The notes below the pieces were generated by a model. It worked only from the letters and a program-made list of their open reading frames with translations, was not told the origin of the DNA and searched no databases. Shown here one piece after another: positions 6,805 through 15,566 of a stretch of 64,000 nucleotides of DNA; the first letter of the stretch is position 1; each line of letters begins with the position of its first letter. The translations under genes were made by a program, and so were the position numbers. Source of the DNA: Gaiellasilicea sp963789355 (GTDB taxonomy: Bacteria; Actinomycetota; Thermoleophilia; Gaiellales; Gaiellaceae); assembly GCA_963789355.1 (NCBI GenBank), contig CAWBKK010000010.1:558001-622000 (forward strand), written 5' to 3'.

Positions 6805-8964
6805 TCACGCCGGGCAGGGATCCATCGGCTCGCGCTCGTCGGCGAGGGCAATCGAGCGGACGAGGACACCGACCGGACGGTCGACGTGGCCGGAGAGCGC
6901 AGCCTTCGTCGGATCGCGGTAGACGGCCGAGACGACGGGAGTGGCAACGGTGACCTTGGCCGTGCCCGCCGGTGGCACGCAGACCTCGATCAGGTGGTCG
7001 ACCGAGGTGTTCGGCGGGATCTCTGCGCTCCAGCGGTCGATGTTCGACGTGAACGCGACGGGCCGCACTTCGAGGGGATCCGGCGACGCGGCCGCGATCG
7101 TGAGGAAGCGCCGCAGCGGTGTCTTTTGGCCCGGCTCGGCGAAGACGGTGATCGTCGCCGGCTGGTGTGGGCGCGTCCACCCGTCCGCGTAGATCCCGTC
7201 CGTGAGCCAGGTCGCGCGCCACGGCCGCTCGGTCTCGAACACGTAGGAATCGCGCTCGTAGACGACGTGCCTGCCGGCGAGCCGAAAGCGGACGTCGGCG
7301 CCGTAGAAGAGCGCGAACTGCGTCTCGGAGGCGTCGATTGCGGCGCCGGTGCGGGGATCGAAGCTCTCGCGCCAGTGCGGCGCCTCCTTCAGCGACATGT
7401 CGGCCATCGTCTCGACCGCGCTCTCGTTCCAGAACTCGACGTCCCACCAGTAGCCCTGGCCGGCCCACCAGTCCGGGCCGCCGACCGGGTACTTCATCAC
7501 CGTGACGCGACCGGTCGGACCGACGTGGCGGTCGACCCAGTTGAAGACGCCGCCCTGATCGAGCGCCACCGGCAGCCCGTTCGTCCCGTTGACCGCGAAC
7601 AGCCGGTCGAACGCGTAGCCGGTCTCGAGCGGGAGCACGACCGTCGCGGCCGCAGCGGCGGCGACGGCCACGCCGCGCCAGGGCACGAACGCCTTCGCGA
7701 GCAGCAGCGCCTGCGCGGCGACGACGACGGCGAGCACGAGCAGGACGTGCGCCCAGCGGACCGAGGTCGCCAGCCGGAGCAGCTCGTCGTTGAGAATCGC
7801 AATCGGCGAATCGACGTTGAGCTTCTCGTACGCGACCAGTGGTATCGAGACGAAGCCGATCGCGGCGACGGCGGCCGGGACGAGCAGCGCCCACCAGCGC
7901 GGCCACTGGCGCGCGAGGGCGGCGGCCGCGAGGCCGACGATGATCACCGGCACGACGTAGAAGAGGTAGCGGTCCTTGACGAGCCCGCCGCCGAAGCGCT
8001 GGTTGAAGGAAGCGACCTGGACGGTGACGAGCAGGAGCGTGCTGCAGCCGACGAGCGCGAACGCCCGCTCACGGTCGGCCGCCGAGGGACGGATCCGGTC
8101 GACGAGCCAGCCGACGCCGACGACGAACGGCAGGATCGCCAACCCGAGCGCCAACGCAGCCAGGTGCTCGAAGGCGAGCTGCAGGAGCCCGAAGTCGAGC
8201 CGGACGTTCTCGGCCGTGACCGAGTACGAGCCGAGGAGGCGTGAGCCCCTGTTGATCGCGATCGCAGCGAGGACGACGAGCAACAGCGTTCCGAAGAAGA
8301 GGACGAAGGGACGGCGGGTGCGCCAGAGGTCGCCGGCCGCCCGTCGCGGCGTGGCCGTCACCATCGCCTCGGCGACGACCGCGACGAGCAGGACGCCGAG
8401 GAGCACGATGAACTGCGTTCGCGCGAGCACGGCGATCCCGATCGCTCCGAGCGCCAGCAGGTCGGTCGCCCACCACTTCCGCGCGACCGCGTGGGTCAGG
8501 GCCAGCAGCGCCCAGCAGAAGGCGGGATAGGCGACCACCTCGGTGAGCAGGAACGACGAGAGCACGACCCACGGCACCGCCACGCTCAGCGCTCCGGCCC
8601 AGAGCGAGATCAGCGTCCCGAGCCCGATCCGCCGCGCGAGCAGGAAGACCGGGATCGCGGCCGTCGCGATCACGAATGCGTTCAGCCGGTGCGCGCCGGC
8701 GAAGCTCGCAGGCACGTCGCCGTCGCCGTACATCGTCGAGATGATCACCGGGTAGAGCTGGTTCACGTTCGGGACGAGCTCGCCGTGCAGGCGCGGCAGC
8801 CACGAGCCCGTCTGCGCAACCGAGATCGCCAGCCGCTCGTAGTAGAGCTCGTCCGTCATCACGAACCAGTTCTTCACCCGCGTCGTCTCCCGCGCGAGCA
8901 GCCAGCCGAGGAAGAGCGCGGCGGCGACCACAGAGGTCCCGTCGACGAGGTGGCGCAACCGCAT
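6805..8964 (-). CDS. multi-pass membrane glycosyltransferase-like protein (GT-C/GT39 type)
   Basis: A 719-aa protein with one N-terminal helix, about ten further membrane helices to residue ~430, and a soluble C-terminal domain of about 260 residues. The first external loop carries a DE pair (TDELYYE), as in GT-C enzymes where acidic residues bind the metal or polyprenyl-phosphate donor. Proteins of this shape transfer sugars from lipid-linked donors to cell-envelope glycans or proteins. No acceptor can be deduced. It lies alone between the tRNA and a hairpin at 8991-9033, with the M23 genes upstream on the same strand. Confidence 0.72.
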   Translation of the reverse strand: MRLRHLVDGTSVVAAALFLGWLLARETTRVKNWFVMTDELYYERLAISVAQTGSWLPRLHGELVPNVNQLYPVIISTMYGDGDVPASFAGAHRLNAFVIATAAIPVFLLARRIGLGTLISLWAGALSVAVPWVVLSSFLLTEVVAYPAFCWALLALTHAVARKWWATDLLALGAIGIAVLARTQFIVLLGVLLVAVVAEAMVTATPRRAAGDLWRTRRPFVLFFGTLLLVVLAAIAINRGSRLLGSYSVTAENVRLDFGLLQLAFEHLAALALGLAILPFVVGVGWLVDRIRPSAADRERAFALVGCSTLLLVTVQVASFNQRFGGGLVKDRYLFYVVPVIIVGLAAAALARQWPRWWALLVPAAVAAIGFVSIPLVAYEKLNVDSPIAILNDELLRLATSVRWAHVLLVLAVVVAAQALLLAKAFVPWRGVAVAAAAAATVVLPLETGYAFDRLFAVNGTNGLPVALDQGGVFNWVDRHVGPTGRVTVMKYPVGGPDWWAGQGYWWDVEFWNESAVETMADMSLKEAPHWRESFDPRTGAAIDASETQFALFYGADVRFRLAGRHVVYERDSYVFETERPWRATWLTDGIYADGWTRPHQPATITVFAEPGQKTPLRRFLTIAAASPDPLEVRPVAFTSNIDRWSAEIPPNTSVDHLIEVCVPPAGTAKVTVATPVVSAVYRDPTKAALSGHVDRPVGVLVRSIALADEREPMDPCPA

Positions 8965-8990
8965 CGGCGGCCACGATAGACGACGTGTGG

Positions 8991-9033
8991 GCTCCTAACG
9001 TCGTGAGGCTCAGGCCCTCATTGCGTTAGGAGC
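8991..9033. terminator. inverted repeat between M23 and glycosyltransferase genes
   Basis: GCTCCTAACG at 8991-9000 pairs with CGTTAGGAGC at 9024-9033 (10 bp), and a smaller nested stem lies inside (TGAGG / CCTCA). It begins 3 bases past the stop codon of the first M23 gene on the minus strand, so it is most likely its terminator. Confidence 0.55.
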
Positions 9034-9035
9034 TC

Positions 9036-9512
9036 CTAGCCGAGAAAGCGCATCGGGTCGACCGGGACGCCGTGCAATGCGACCTCGAAGTGCAGGTGTG
9101 TTCCGGAGCAGCTGCCCGTGCAACCGGCCAGGCCGAGCCTCTGTCCCTTGCGGACACGTTGCCCGGGCGTCACCCGTACAGAGGAGAGATGAGCGTAGAG
9201 CGCCGTGTACGGGCCCGCGAGATCCAGCACGATCACCTGGCCGTAGCCCTCGTAGCCGGCGACATAGCCGGCCTGCTCGACCGTGCCGGCCGAGACCGAC
9301 CGGAGCCGGAGCGACCGCAGCATCCCGATGTCGATCCCGGCGTGGCGGTGGCTACCGCGCCACTCGCCGAAGCGAGCGGTGACGGTGCCGCTGGCGGGCC
9401 AGACCATCTGGAGACGCGCAGCGTCGTCCGGGCGTGCCGAGGCCGCTGGTGCGACGGCGAGAGAGGCGAACAGGACGACGAGCGCGCTCCGCAAAGGGAG
9501 CGTCCGTGTCAT
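9036..9512 (-). CDS. secreted M23 metallopeptidase (158 aa)
   Basis: A cell-wall endopeptidase of the LytM/M23 fold. The signal peptide ends near ASA (residue 26). Zinc ligands are visible as HAGID (HxxxD) and HLHFE (HxH), with the family glycine strand GYEGYGQVIVLD between them. A cysteine pair (GCTGSCSG) immediately before the HxH motif probably forms a disulphide. The protein is essentially one catalytic domain with no SH3 or coiled-coil targeting region. It is a close paralogue of the neighbouring M23 gene, so the pair arose by tandem duplication. Confidence 0.88.
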   Translation of the reverse strand: MTRTLPLRSALVVLFASLAVAPAASARPDDAARLQMVWPASGTVTARFGEWRGSHRHAGIDIGMLRSLRLRSVSAGTVEQAGYVAGYEGYGQVIVLDLAGPYTALYAHLSSVRVTPGQRVRKGQRLGLAGCTGSCSGTHLHFEVALHGVPVDPMRFLG

Positions 9513-9574
9513 GGGCAGGGCGGAACGTAGTTCGGTCTCCGGCGGCTGCCATCACTCGAACGGGGGAGATCCGG

Positions 9575-10069
9575 CTAGCCGAAGTAGGGGAGCGGGTCGA
9601 TCGGGACGCCGTGCCGGCGCAGCTCGAAGTGGAGGTGCGTGCCCGTGCAGGACCCGGTGCAGCCCGCTTGCCCGATCGGTGCCCCGGCCTCCAGCCAGTC
9701 GCCCGGGACGACGTGCGCGACCGAAAGGTGCGCGTAGAGGAGCGTGTAGCCGCTGCCGATGTCGAGCGTGACGACGTTGCCGTAGCCCTCGTAGCCGGTC
9801 AGCCATCCGGCCGCCGTCACGGTCCCGCTGGTCGCAGCACGCACGTCGAGCGAGCGCAGGATCCCGACGTCGAGCCCGAGGTGCATTCGCCCCCAGCGGG
9901 GGCCGAAGCCGTCGGTCAGCGTCCCGTCGGCCGGCCAGTCGAGCGAGAGCGGCTGGACGTGCTCGAGGTAGACATCGATCGGACCGTCGGGGACGGCCTG
10001 GGCGGGCGGGACGAGAACGAGCGTGGCGAGCAGCGCGGCGAGCACGCTGAAGAGGGAGCGCAAGAGCAA
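9575..10069 (-). CDS. secreted M23 metallopeptidase, tandem paralogue
   Basis: Same architecture as the downstream neighbour: signal peptide ending PPAQA, HLGLD zinc motif, GYEGYGNVVTLD strand, GCTGSC cysteine pair and HLHFE. An extra 20-residue linker (IDVYLEHVQPLS) precedes the domain. The start is uncertain. An ATG at 10183 would overlap the upstream gene by 92 bases and add a basic leader, so I prefer TTG at 10069 (or 10063), which puts the hydrophobic signal sequence at the N-terminus. Neither has a clear ribosome site. Confidence 0.8.
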   Translation of the reverse strand: MLLRSLFSVLAALLATLVLVPPAQAVPDGPIDVYLEHVQPLSLDWPADGTLTDGFGPRWGRMHLGLDVGILRSLDVRAATSGTVTAAGWLTGYEGYGNVVTLDIGSGYTLLYAHLSVAHVVPGDWLEAGAPIGQAGCTGSCTGTHLHFELRRHGVPIDPLPYFG

Positions 10070-10091
10070 GCGCGGGAGGGTAGCAGCAGGT

Positions 10092-10979
10092 TCAGGACGG
10101 TACGGACGCCGTGACGGCCTGCTCGACCGCCTCGCGGGCACCGCGCGGGTGCACCGAAAAGGCCTGCTCAGCGCGCCCGTCACGGACGGTCGAGTCGAAG
10201 CGGAGCCCCTCAGCGAGCTGCAACCACACGCGCGTTTGCTCAGGCGCGAACCGCGTCAGCAGTGAGGGAAGCGGAAGCGGCAGCACCGGAACGGTCAGCA
10301 CCGGCCTCGCAGACCCCGCGATGTCGCCGTAGAGCTCGATCAGGTCGCGGTAGGTGATCTGATCCGCCCCGCCGATCTCGAAGACCGTCGGGCCTTCGAC
10401 CTCGACCTCGAGTGCCTCGACGAGGTAGGCGACGACATCGTCGACGGCGATCGGCTGGCTCAGCGTTTCGACCCAGTCGGGTAGGACAAGCGCGGGCAGG
10501 TTGTCCACGAGTGTACGAATCAGCTCGAAGGACGCACTGCCGTCGCCGATCACGACCGAGGCGCGCAACTCGACGGTCAGCGGTCCCTCAGCCCTGAGAA
10601 TCTCCCCGACCTCATGCCGCGTCCGGAGATGGTCGGAGAGCTCGTCGCCGTGGGCGAGACCGCCGAGGTACACGATGCGCTCGACATCGGCGGCGAGCGC
10701 CGCTGCGGCGAACGTTCGCGCTCCGTCCGTCTCGACGTCCTCGAGGTCGCCGCCGTCGGCCAGGCCGTGGACGAGGAAGTACGCGGCCCGGACGCCGGCG
10801 AAGGCCGCCTCGAGCGACTCGCGTTCGAGCACGTCGCCGACGACCGTGTCCGCGCCGGCCGGCGCCTCCCGCTCCTGCCGTGAGAGGATCTTGACGCGGT
10901 GACCGGCGCGAACGAGCTCCGGCACGAGCCGCGAACCGACGTGTCCGGTTCCGCCGGCGACGAGGACGGCGTCAGGCAC
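10092..10979 (-). CDS. NAD(P)-binding Rossmann protein, NmrA/SDR-a type
   Basis: A 295-aa atypical short-chain dehydrogenase or reductase. The N-terminal nucleotide motif is GGTGHVG, followed by an acidic/basic cofactor-selecting loop (ILSRQERE). No YxxxK catalytic pair stands out, as in NmrA- and NDUFA9-like proteins. The central region (YLGGLAHG, HEVGEILRAEG, VVIGDGSASFELIR) matches the predicted nucleoside-diphosphate-sugar epimerase group. It overlaps by 8 bases the SRPBCC gene before it, so the two are co-translated; this pair occurs in several actinobacteria. Substrate unknown. Confidence 0.78.
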   Translation of the reverse strand: MPDAVLVAGGTGHVGSRLVPELVRAGHRVKILSRQEREAPAGADTVVGDVLERESLEAAFAGVRAAYFLVHGLADGGDLEDVETDGARTFAAAALAADVERIVYLGGLAHGDELSDHLRTRHEVGEILRAEGPLTVELRASVVIGDGSASFELIRTLVDNLPALVLPDWVETLSQPIAVDDVVAYLVEALEVEVEGPTVFEIGGADQITYRDLIELYGDIAGSARPVLTVPVLPLPLPSLLTRFAPEQTRVWLQLAEGLRFDSTVRDGRAEQAFSVHPRGAREAVEQAVTASVPS

Positions 10980-11403
10980 GCTTCTCGGCCAGAGCCTTCA
11001 GCTGCTCGAGCGACCAGGCATTGCGCCCGCGTAGGAGGACATCGCCGACCGGCTGGACGACCTTGTTGACGCCCCGAGTTGCGGTCTCGCGTAGAACGAC
11101 GCGCGTCCCACCCTCGTGAGCGGTCAGCTCGATTTCGACGCGAGCGTCGCCCAGCGGCCCCAGACGGGCGTCGAGGATCAGCAGCCGCGCCGGCTCGGAT
11201 CGGATCACCTCTGTCGCGTCGCTCAGTGTCAGGGGACCGACGCCGACGGTGTGGTACATCCGCGTGCCGGCTTGCGGGAACCCTCTGTCCGCGTCCCGGA
11301 TCCGCTTCGCTCCCGCGACCCAATCGGGGTAGGCGTACGCATCGGCGAGCACCTCCCAGACGACCTCGGGAGATCGGTCGACGACGATTTCGTTCAGAGC
11401 CAT
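10972..11403 (-). CDS. SRPBCC (START-like) family protein
   Basis: A 143-aa single-domain helix-grip fold. The N-terminal strand IVVDRSPEVVWEVLADAYAYPDW is the standard opening of polyketide-cyclase/SRPBCC proteins, and the long C-terminal helix (GRNAWSLEQLKALAEKR) closes the hydrophobic cavity. Such proteins bind lipids or aromatic ligands. First gene of a two-gene unit with the Rossmann protein; divergent from the flavoprotein at 11463. Confidence 0.8.
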   Translation of the reverse strand: MALNEIVVDRSPEVVWEVLADAYAYPDWVAGAKRIRDADRGFPQAGTRMYHTVGVGPLTLSDATEVIRSEPARLLILDARLGPLGDARVEIELTAHEGGTRVVLRETATRGVNKVVQPVGDVLLRGRNAWSLEQLKALAEKRA

Positions 11404-11462
11404 ACCCAGCTATCTCTCCAGGTGCCGTTTGCCGGAAACGCCGCGCGGAGACGGAGGTCTCG

Positions 11463-12968
11463 ATGCCCGATGCGGTCGTGATCGGCGCGGGGCCGAACGG
11501 ATTGGTCGCCGCGAACCTCCTCGCCGACGCCGGCTGGAGCGTCGAGGTGCTGGAGGCTCAGACTCAGCCGGGCGGCGCCGTGCGGAGCGGTGAGCTCGTC
11601 GAGCCCGGCTTCGTCAACGACCAGTTCAGCGCCTTCTACCCGCTCGCGGCCGCGTCGCCCGCGATCCGTTCCCTCGGGCTGCACCGGTTCGGCCTCGAGT
11701 GGGCACACGGGCCGCTCGTGCTCGCCCACCCTGCCCCCGACGGCAGCTGCGCCGTGCTCTCGCGGAGCCTCGACGAGACGGCCGTGTCGCTCGACGCGTT
11801 CGCGCCGGGCGACGGAGACGCGTGGCGCGACCTCTACGCCTACTGGCATCGCGCAGGAGAGCCGCTCCTGCAGGCGATGATGACGCCGTTCCCGCCCGTC
11901 AGGGCCGCGCTCCGGCTGGGACGCGCGCTCGGGCGCGACGTGCTTCCGTTCGCGCGCCTGACCTCGCTCTCGATCCGGCGGCTCGGAGACGAGCACTTTG
12001 GCGGCCAAGGCGGGCCGCGGTTGCTCGCCGGCAATGCGATGCACACGGACCTGCTCCCCGAGTCCGCGATCGGGGGCTTCTTCGGCTGGTTCCTGACCGC
12101 GCTCGGGCAGACGATCGGCTTCCCGTGTGCGCGGGGCGGGGCGTCGAACCTGACGGACGCCCTCGTTCGCCGGCTCGAGTCGCTCGGCGGACGCGTCACG
12201 TGCGGGGCACGCGTGACCGAGATCGTCGTCCGGGGCGGCCGCGCGCGTGGGGTCAGGAGTACCGCCGGGGACGTCACCGTCTCGAAAGCGGTGCTCGCCG
12301 ACGTCCACGCCGTCGCGCTCTATCTCGAGCTGCTCCCCGGCTCGGCCGTCCCTGCCCGTGTTCTCCGCGCCATCGGGCACTTCGAGCACGATCCGGCGAC
12401 GGTGAAGGTCGACTGGACGCTCGACGGGCCGATCCCGTGGGCGGCGGCGGACGCGCGCCGGGCACCTGTCGTCCATGTGGCGGACTCGGTCGACGAGCTG
12501 AGCGTGACGCAGAGCGAGATCGCCCGTGGGCTCGTTCCGACCCGCCCGTTTCTCGTCCTCGGCCAGTACTCGATGGCCGACACGACGCGGATGCCGGCGG
12601 GAAAGGAGGTCGCGTGGGCCTACACCCACCTGCCCCAGGGCGCCGATCCCGGCGGTCTCGAGGAGCGGATGGAGGAGCGGATCGAGGTTCTCGCCCCAGG
12701 GTTCCGCGACCTGATCCGGAAGCGGCGGGTCTGGACTCCAAGCGACCTGGAGCAGGCGAACGAGAGTCTCAGGGGCGGCTCGCTCAACGGCGGAACCTCA
12801 CAACTTCATCAGCAGCTGATCTTCCGGCCGATCCCCGGACTCGGGCGCCCCGAGACACCCGTGAAGGGGCTCTACCTCGCCTCGGCGTCGGCGCATCCCG
12901 GCGGCGGCGTCCACGGCGGGCCCGGGGCGATCGCGGCCAAGGCCGCGTTGCACCGGATTCGCCGCTAG
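11463..12968 (+). CDS. FAD-dependent oxidoreductase, phytoene-desaturase/amine-oxidase fold
   Basis: A 501-aa flavoprotein beginning with the dinucleotide motif VIGAGPNGLVAANLLADAG and the glycine-arginine pair PGGAVRS. The FAD-binding signature recurs at the C-terminus (GLYLASASAHPGGGVHGGPG), as in CrtI-like and retinol-saturase-like enzymes. ATG 11463 follows GGAGG; longer in-frame starts lie inside the divergent gene. There are no carotenoid genes nearby, so desaturation of a carotenoid is not implied. The last 4 bases overlap the convergent acetyltransferase gene. Confidence 0.85.
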   Translation: MPDAVVIGAGPNGLVAANLLADAGWSVEVLEAQTQPGGAVRSGELVEPGFVNDQFSAFYPLAAASPAIRSLGLHRFGLEWAHGPLVLAHPAPDGSCAVLSRSLDETAVSLDAFAPGDGDAWRDLYAYWHRAGEPLLQAMMTPFPPVRAALRLGRALGRDVLPFARLTSLSIRRLGDEHFGGQGGPRLLAGNAMHTDLLPESAIGGFFGWFLTALGQTIGFPCARGGASNLTDALVRRLESLGGRVTCGARVTEIVVRGGRARGVRSTAGDVTVSKAVLADVHAVALYLELLPGSAVPARVLRAIGHFEHDPATVKVDWTLDGPIPWAAADARRAPVVHVADSVDELSVTQSEIARGLVPTRPFLVLGQYSMADTTRMPAGKEVAWAYTHLPQGADPGGLEERMEERIEVLAPGFRDLIRKRRVWTPSDLEQANESLRGGSLNGGTSQLHQQLIFRPIPGLGRPETPVKGLYLASASAHPGGGVHGGPGAIAAKAALHRIRR

Positions 12969-14182
12969 AAGATCTCGGCGCACCAGGGCTTGGGCGCCCC
13001 GGTGGTGAAGAGCGCATCGGCGCGGGCGACGCCGCCCTCACGCCGCTCCCGCGCGACGCCCGCGTGCACCAGCTCGGAAAAGCTGAAGCCGCCCAGGTAC
13101 GGACCGGCCAGTTCCGCGACGCCGAGCGCGATGTCGGGATCGTCGTCGGTGCGCTCGGCGGTGCCGTCCGCGATCCGCCAGCGCCCCGCGTTTTCCGGCA
13201 GGAAGTCGTCGTCGACCTCGAGCACGACTGCGCCTTCGCCACCGTAGGCCCGCGCGGAGAGCGCGGCGCCGACATCCACGAGCCGCACCCACAGCCCGTC
13301 GCCGACCCGCATCTGCATCCGCCGCGGGTAGTGGAGCTGATGCAGCAGCGGGTGGTCGATCGGGAGCAGGAACGCCTTCACGGTCGCGACCCAGTCGATC
13401 CCGAGCAGCACCCGCCAGAGCTCGCGGGTCGCCGTCGGCCCGTCTGCCACGGCCTCGATCACCTCGGCATGCCCGGCGGCCGAGCCGTGCTCGAACTTCG
13501 GGAACAGGCGGTAGAACGCGTAGCCGGCAGGCGTGCCGTCGAGCTCGAGCACGAGGCAGTTCTTTTCGCCGCCGCCCTGGCGCCGGTCGGGCGGGTCGGC
13601 GAGGTTGCGCAGCTCCCACCACGCGTCGGTGCGACCGAACATCCCCGGCGTCCGGGCGCGGACGCGGTCGTAGATCGGCGGCACCACCGTCTTCGCCTCG
13701 TCCAGCGAGATCAGGCGCGCGCTCGCAGTCGGATCCGGTGGGTCGCGCAACCCGCGGTAGCCGGACGCAAGCGAGATCTCCCCGGCGAGGGAGGCGAGCC
13801 CGTAGCCGTAGCGCCGGTAGATCACCTCCTCCGAGGCCCAGAGCGCCGCAATCGGCTCGCCGCGCTCGCGGATGTCCTGAAGCTGGGCGCGCATCATCGC
13901 GGTCAGGACCCCACGGCGCCGATGTGTCGGCAGGACGCCGACGACGGTGACGCCTCCGCAACGGATCGGCCCGCCTGGGACGGTCAGCTCGAACGGGAAG
14001 GCGCCAGCGCCGCCCACGACCTGCTCGCCGTCGAAGGCTGCGTGCATCCGCTCGAGCGGCAGCACCCTTCCGAACCGCTCGGCGCGGTCGTCGTCGGGCC
14101 CTCCGCCGAAGTAGTGGGAGATGGCGCCGACGGCGCCCTTGAACTCCGCGGCGTCACGGGTCGGGCGCACGGCCCAAGCCAT
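12965..14182 (-). CDS. Eis-family GNAT N-acetyltransferase (copy 1)
   Basis: A 405-aa protein with the three-part Eis build: a GNAT domain with acetyl-CoA loop VGVLPTHRRRGVLTAMM, a second degenerate GNAT domain, and a C-terminal SCP2-like domain. The protein ends WCAEIF. In mycobacterial Eis the C-terminal Phe carboxylate serves in catalysis, and this ending is preserved. Eis enzymes acetylate amines on aminoglycosides, peptides or polyamines; the substrate here is unknown. It abuts copy 2 without a gap. Confidence 0.87.
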   Translation of the reverse strand: MAWAVRPTRDAAEFKGAVGAISHYFGGGPDDDRAERFGRVLPLERMHAAFDGEQVVGGAGAFPFELTVPGGPIRCGGVTVVGVLPTHRRRGVLTAMMRAQLQDIRERGEPIAALWASEEVIYRRYGYGLASLAGEISLASGYRGLRDPPDPTASARLISLDEAKTVVPPIYDRVRARTPGMFGRTDAWWELRNLADPPDRRQGGGEKNCLVLELDGTPAGYAFYRLFPKFEHGSAAGHAEVIEAVADGPTATRELWRVLLGIDWVATVKAFLLPIDHPLLHQLHYPRRMQMRVGDGLWVRLVDVGAALSARAYGGEGAVVLEVDDDFLPENAGRWRIADGTAERTDDDPDIALGVAELAGPYLGGFSFSELVHAGVARERREGGVARADALFTTGAPKPWCAEIF

Positions 14183-15391
14183 CTAGAAGACCTCAGGGCA
14201 GTAGGGCGGCAAGTCGGTGCGGAAGAGCAGCGTCGCGGCCTCCGCGGCGCCCGCACGGCGCTCCTCGGCCCGGCCCGCGTAGACGAGCCGGTTGAAGTCG
14301 AAGGCGCCGAGATAGGCGCTCGCGAGGTCGGCGACGTCGAGCGCAAGGTCGGCCGTGTCCTCGGTGCGGCCGGCGTCGTCGCCGACGCGATAGCGGCCGG
14401 CGTTCCACGGGCAGAGCTCGTCCGTCACCTCGAGCACGACCGACTCGCCTGCCTTGTAGGAACGCGCCTTCAGGGCTGCGTCGAGATCGACGAGCCGCAG
14501 CCAGAGTGCATCGGCCAGCTTCAACCCGAGCGCACGGGGATCGCGCACGCTGAGGAAGAGCGACGACGCCGGATCGAGGCTGAAGATGTCCACCTTGACC
14601 GTCAGGTCGATGCTGTGCAGGAAGCGCCAAAGCTCGCGCTCGACGGCCGTCGAGGTCGCCATCACCTCGATGGCACGGACCTCGCCGCGCGGGAAGCCGT
14701 CCTCCCACTCCCCCTTGACGCGATAGGTCGCGTACCCCTCCGCCCGGCCGTCGACCTCGGCGACCGCGTAGAACTTCTGGCTCGCGCCGCGGCGCCACTC
14801 CTTCGGGTCGGCGAGCCGGAGTTCCTTCCACCACGTCTCGGAGCGCGACAGCATCCCCGCCCTGCGCGAGCGGACGCTGTCGTAGACGGGCGGGAAGAGC
14901 CGGAATGCCTCATCGGCGTCGGTCAGCCTCACGGCCGAGCTCGGCGCCTCGTCATCCCTGAAGGCGAAACGCGCCGGATCGGACTTCGCATAGAGGCCGG
15001 GCGCGGCGGGCCCGTAGCCGAAGCGCCCGTAGATCGACGCTTCGGAGGCCCAGAGCGCCGCGATCGGCTCGCCCCAGCCGCGGACGTCGTCGAGCTGGCG
15101 GCGCATGAAGTCGCGGAGGATGCCGCGGCGGCGGTGCGACGGGAGCACGCCGACCCACGTCACGCCCGCGCACGGAAGCTGGCCGCCCGGGATCGAGAGG
15201 TCGAACGCATACGCGGCGGCGAGGCCGACCGGCCGCCCCCCGTCGTAGGCCGCGAGCGCGCGCCACGGAGGCAGGATCTTCTGCTCCCGCTCCCAGTCCT
15301 CGTCGTCGACGTCGTCGCCGAACGCTGCCTCGGCGGCCTCCATCGCCGCCCGAAGCTCTTCCTCGGCCGGGGGCCTGATCTCGATCGTCAT
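14183..15391 (-). CDS. Eis-family GNAT N-acetyltransferase (copy 2)
   Basis: A 402-aa tandem paralogue of the preceding entry, with the same domain order: acetyl-CoA loop VGVLPSHRRRGILRDFM, the shared string GEPIAALWASEASIYGRFGYG, and terminal YCPEVF. Its stop codon directly touches the start of copy 1, so both are expressed from one transcript. The N-terminus has an acidic insert (FGDDVDDEDWEREQ) not seen in copy 1. Divergence between the copies suggests different acceptor amines. A structured palindromic element lies just upstream (15408-15566). Confidence 0.87.
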   Translation of the reverse strand: MTIEIRPPAEEELRAAMEAAEAAFGDDVDDEDWEREQKILPPWRALAAYDGGRPVGLAAAYAFDLSIPGGQLPCAGVTWVGVLPSHRRRGILRDFMRRQLDDVRGWGEPIAALWASEASIYGRFGYGPAAPGLYAKSDPARFAFRDDEAPSSAVRLTDADEAFRLFPPVYDSVRSRRAGMLSRSETWWKELRLADPKEWRRGASQKFYAVAEVDGRAEGYATYRVKGEWEDGFPRGEVRAIEVMATSTAVERELWRFLHSIDLTVKVDIFSLDPASSLFLSVRDPRALGLKLADALWLRLVDLDAALKARSYKAGESVVLEVTDELCPWNAGRYRVGDDAGRTEDTADLALDVADLASAYLGAFDFNRLVYAGRAEERRAGAAEAATLLFRTDLPPYCPEVF

Positions 15392-15407
15392 GTCGCTGAT
15401 TAGATCA

Positions 15408-15566
15408 GGAGGCGCAGCGTGACGTCGCTCGTCGCCGGGGTGCGATGCTCGTCCCGAGGCAAGGACGCAGGGAGCCCGCGGGCTCGTAGCCCGTGGGCGA
15501 CTGAGGACGCAGCATCGGGGCGAGTAGCGCGACCCGGCGGCTCAGGTGGCGTTGCGCTGCGCCTCC
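15408..15566. repeat. 159-nt palindromic intergenic element, copy A
   Basis: Outer arms GGAGGCGCAGCG (15408-15419) and CGCTGCGCCTCC (15555-15566) are perfect 12-bp inverted repeats. Inside lie further pairings, including a GCCCGCGGGCT / AGCCCGTGGGC stem. An 18-base core (15459-15476) is identical to 43350-43367 in the second element, and flanking blocks GGGGTGCGATG and CGGCTCA also match. It fills the gap between the pcrA stop codon and the Eis start. Confidence 0.6.

Noticed and set aside
8991..9033. Third member of the long palindromic repeat family
   Set aside because: It has an inverted repeat but none of the shared core bases of 15459-15476 and 43350-43367.
11699..15403. A 1234-residue plus-strand open frame
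   Set aside because: It runs antisense to the two Eis-like genes and out of frame with the flavoprotein; its Arg/Pro/Asp-rich text is a high-GC codon artefact.
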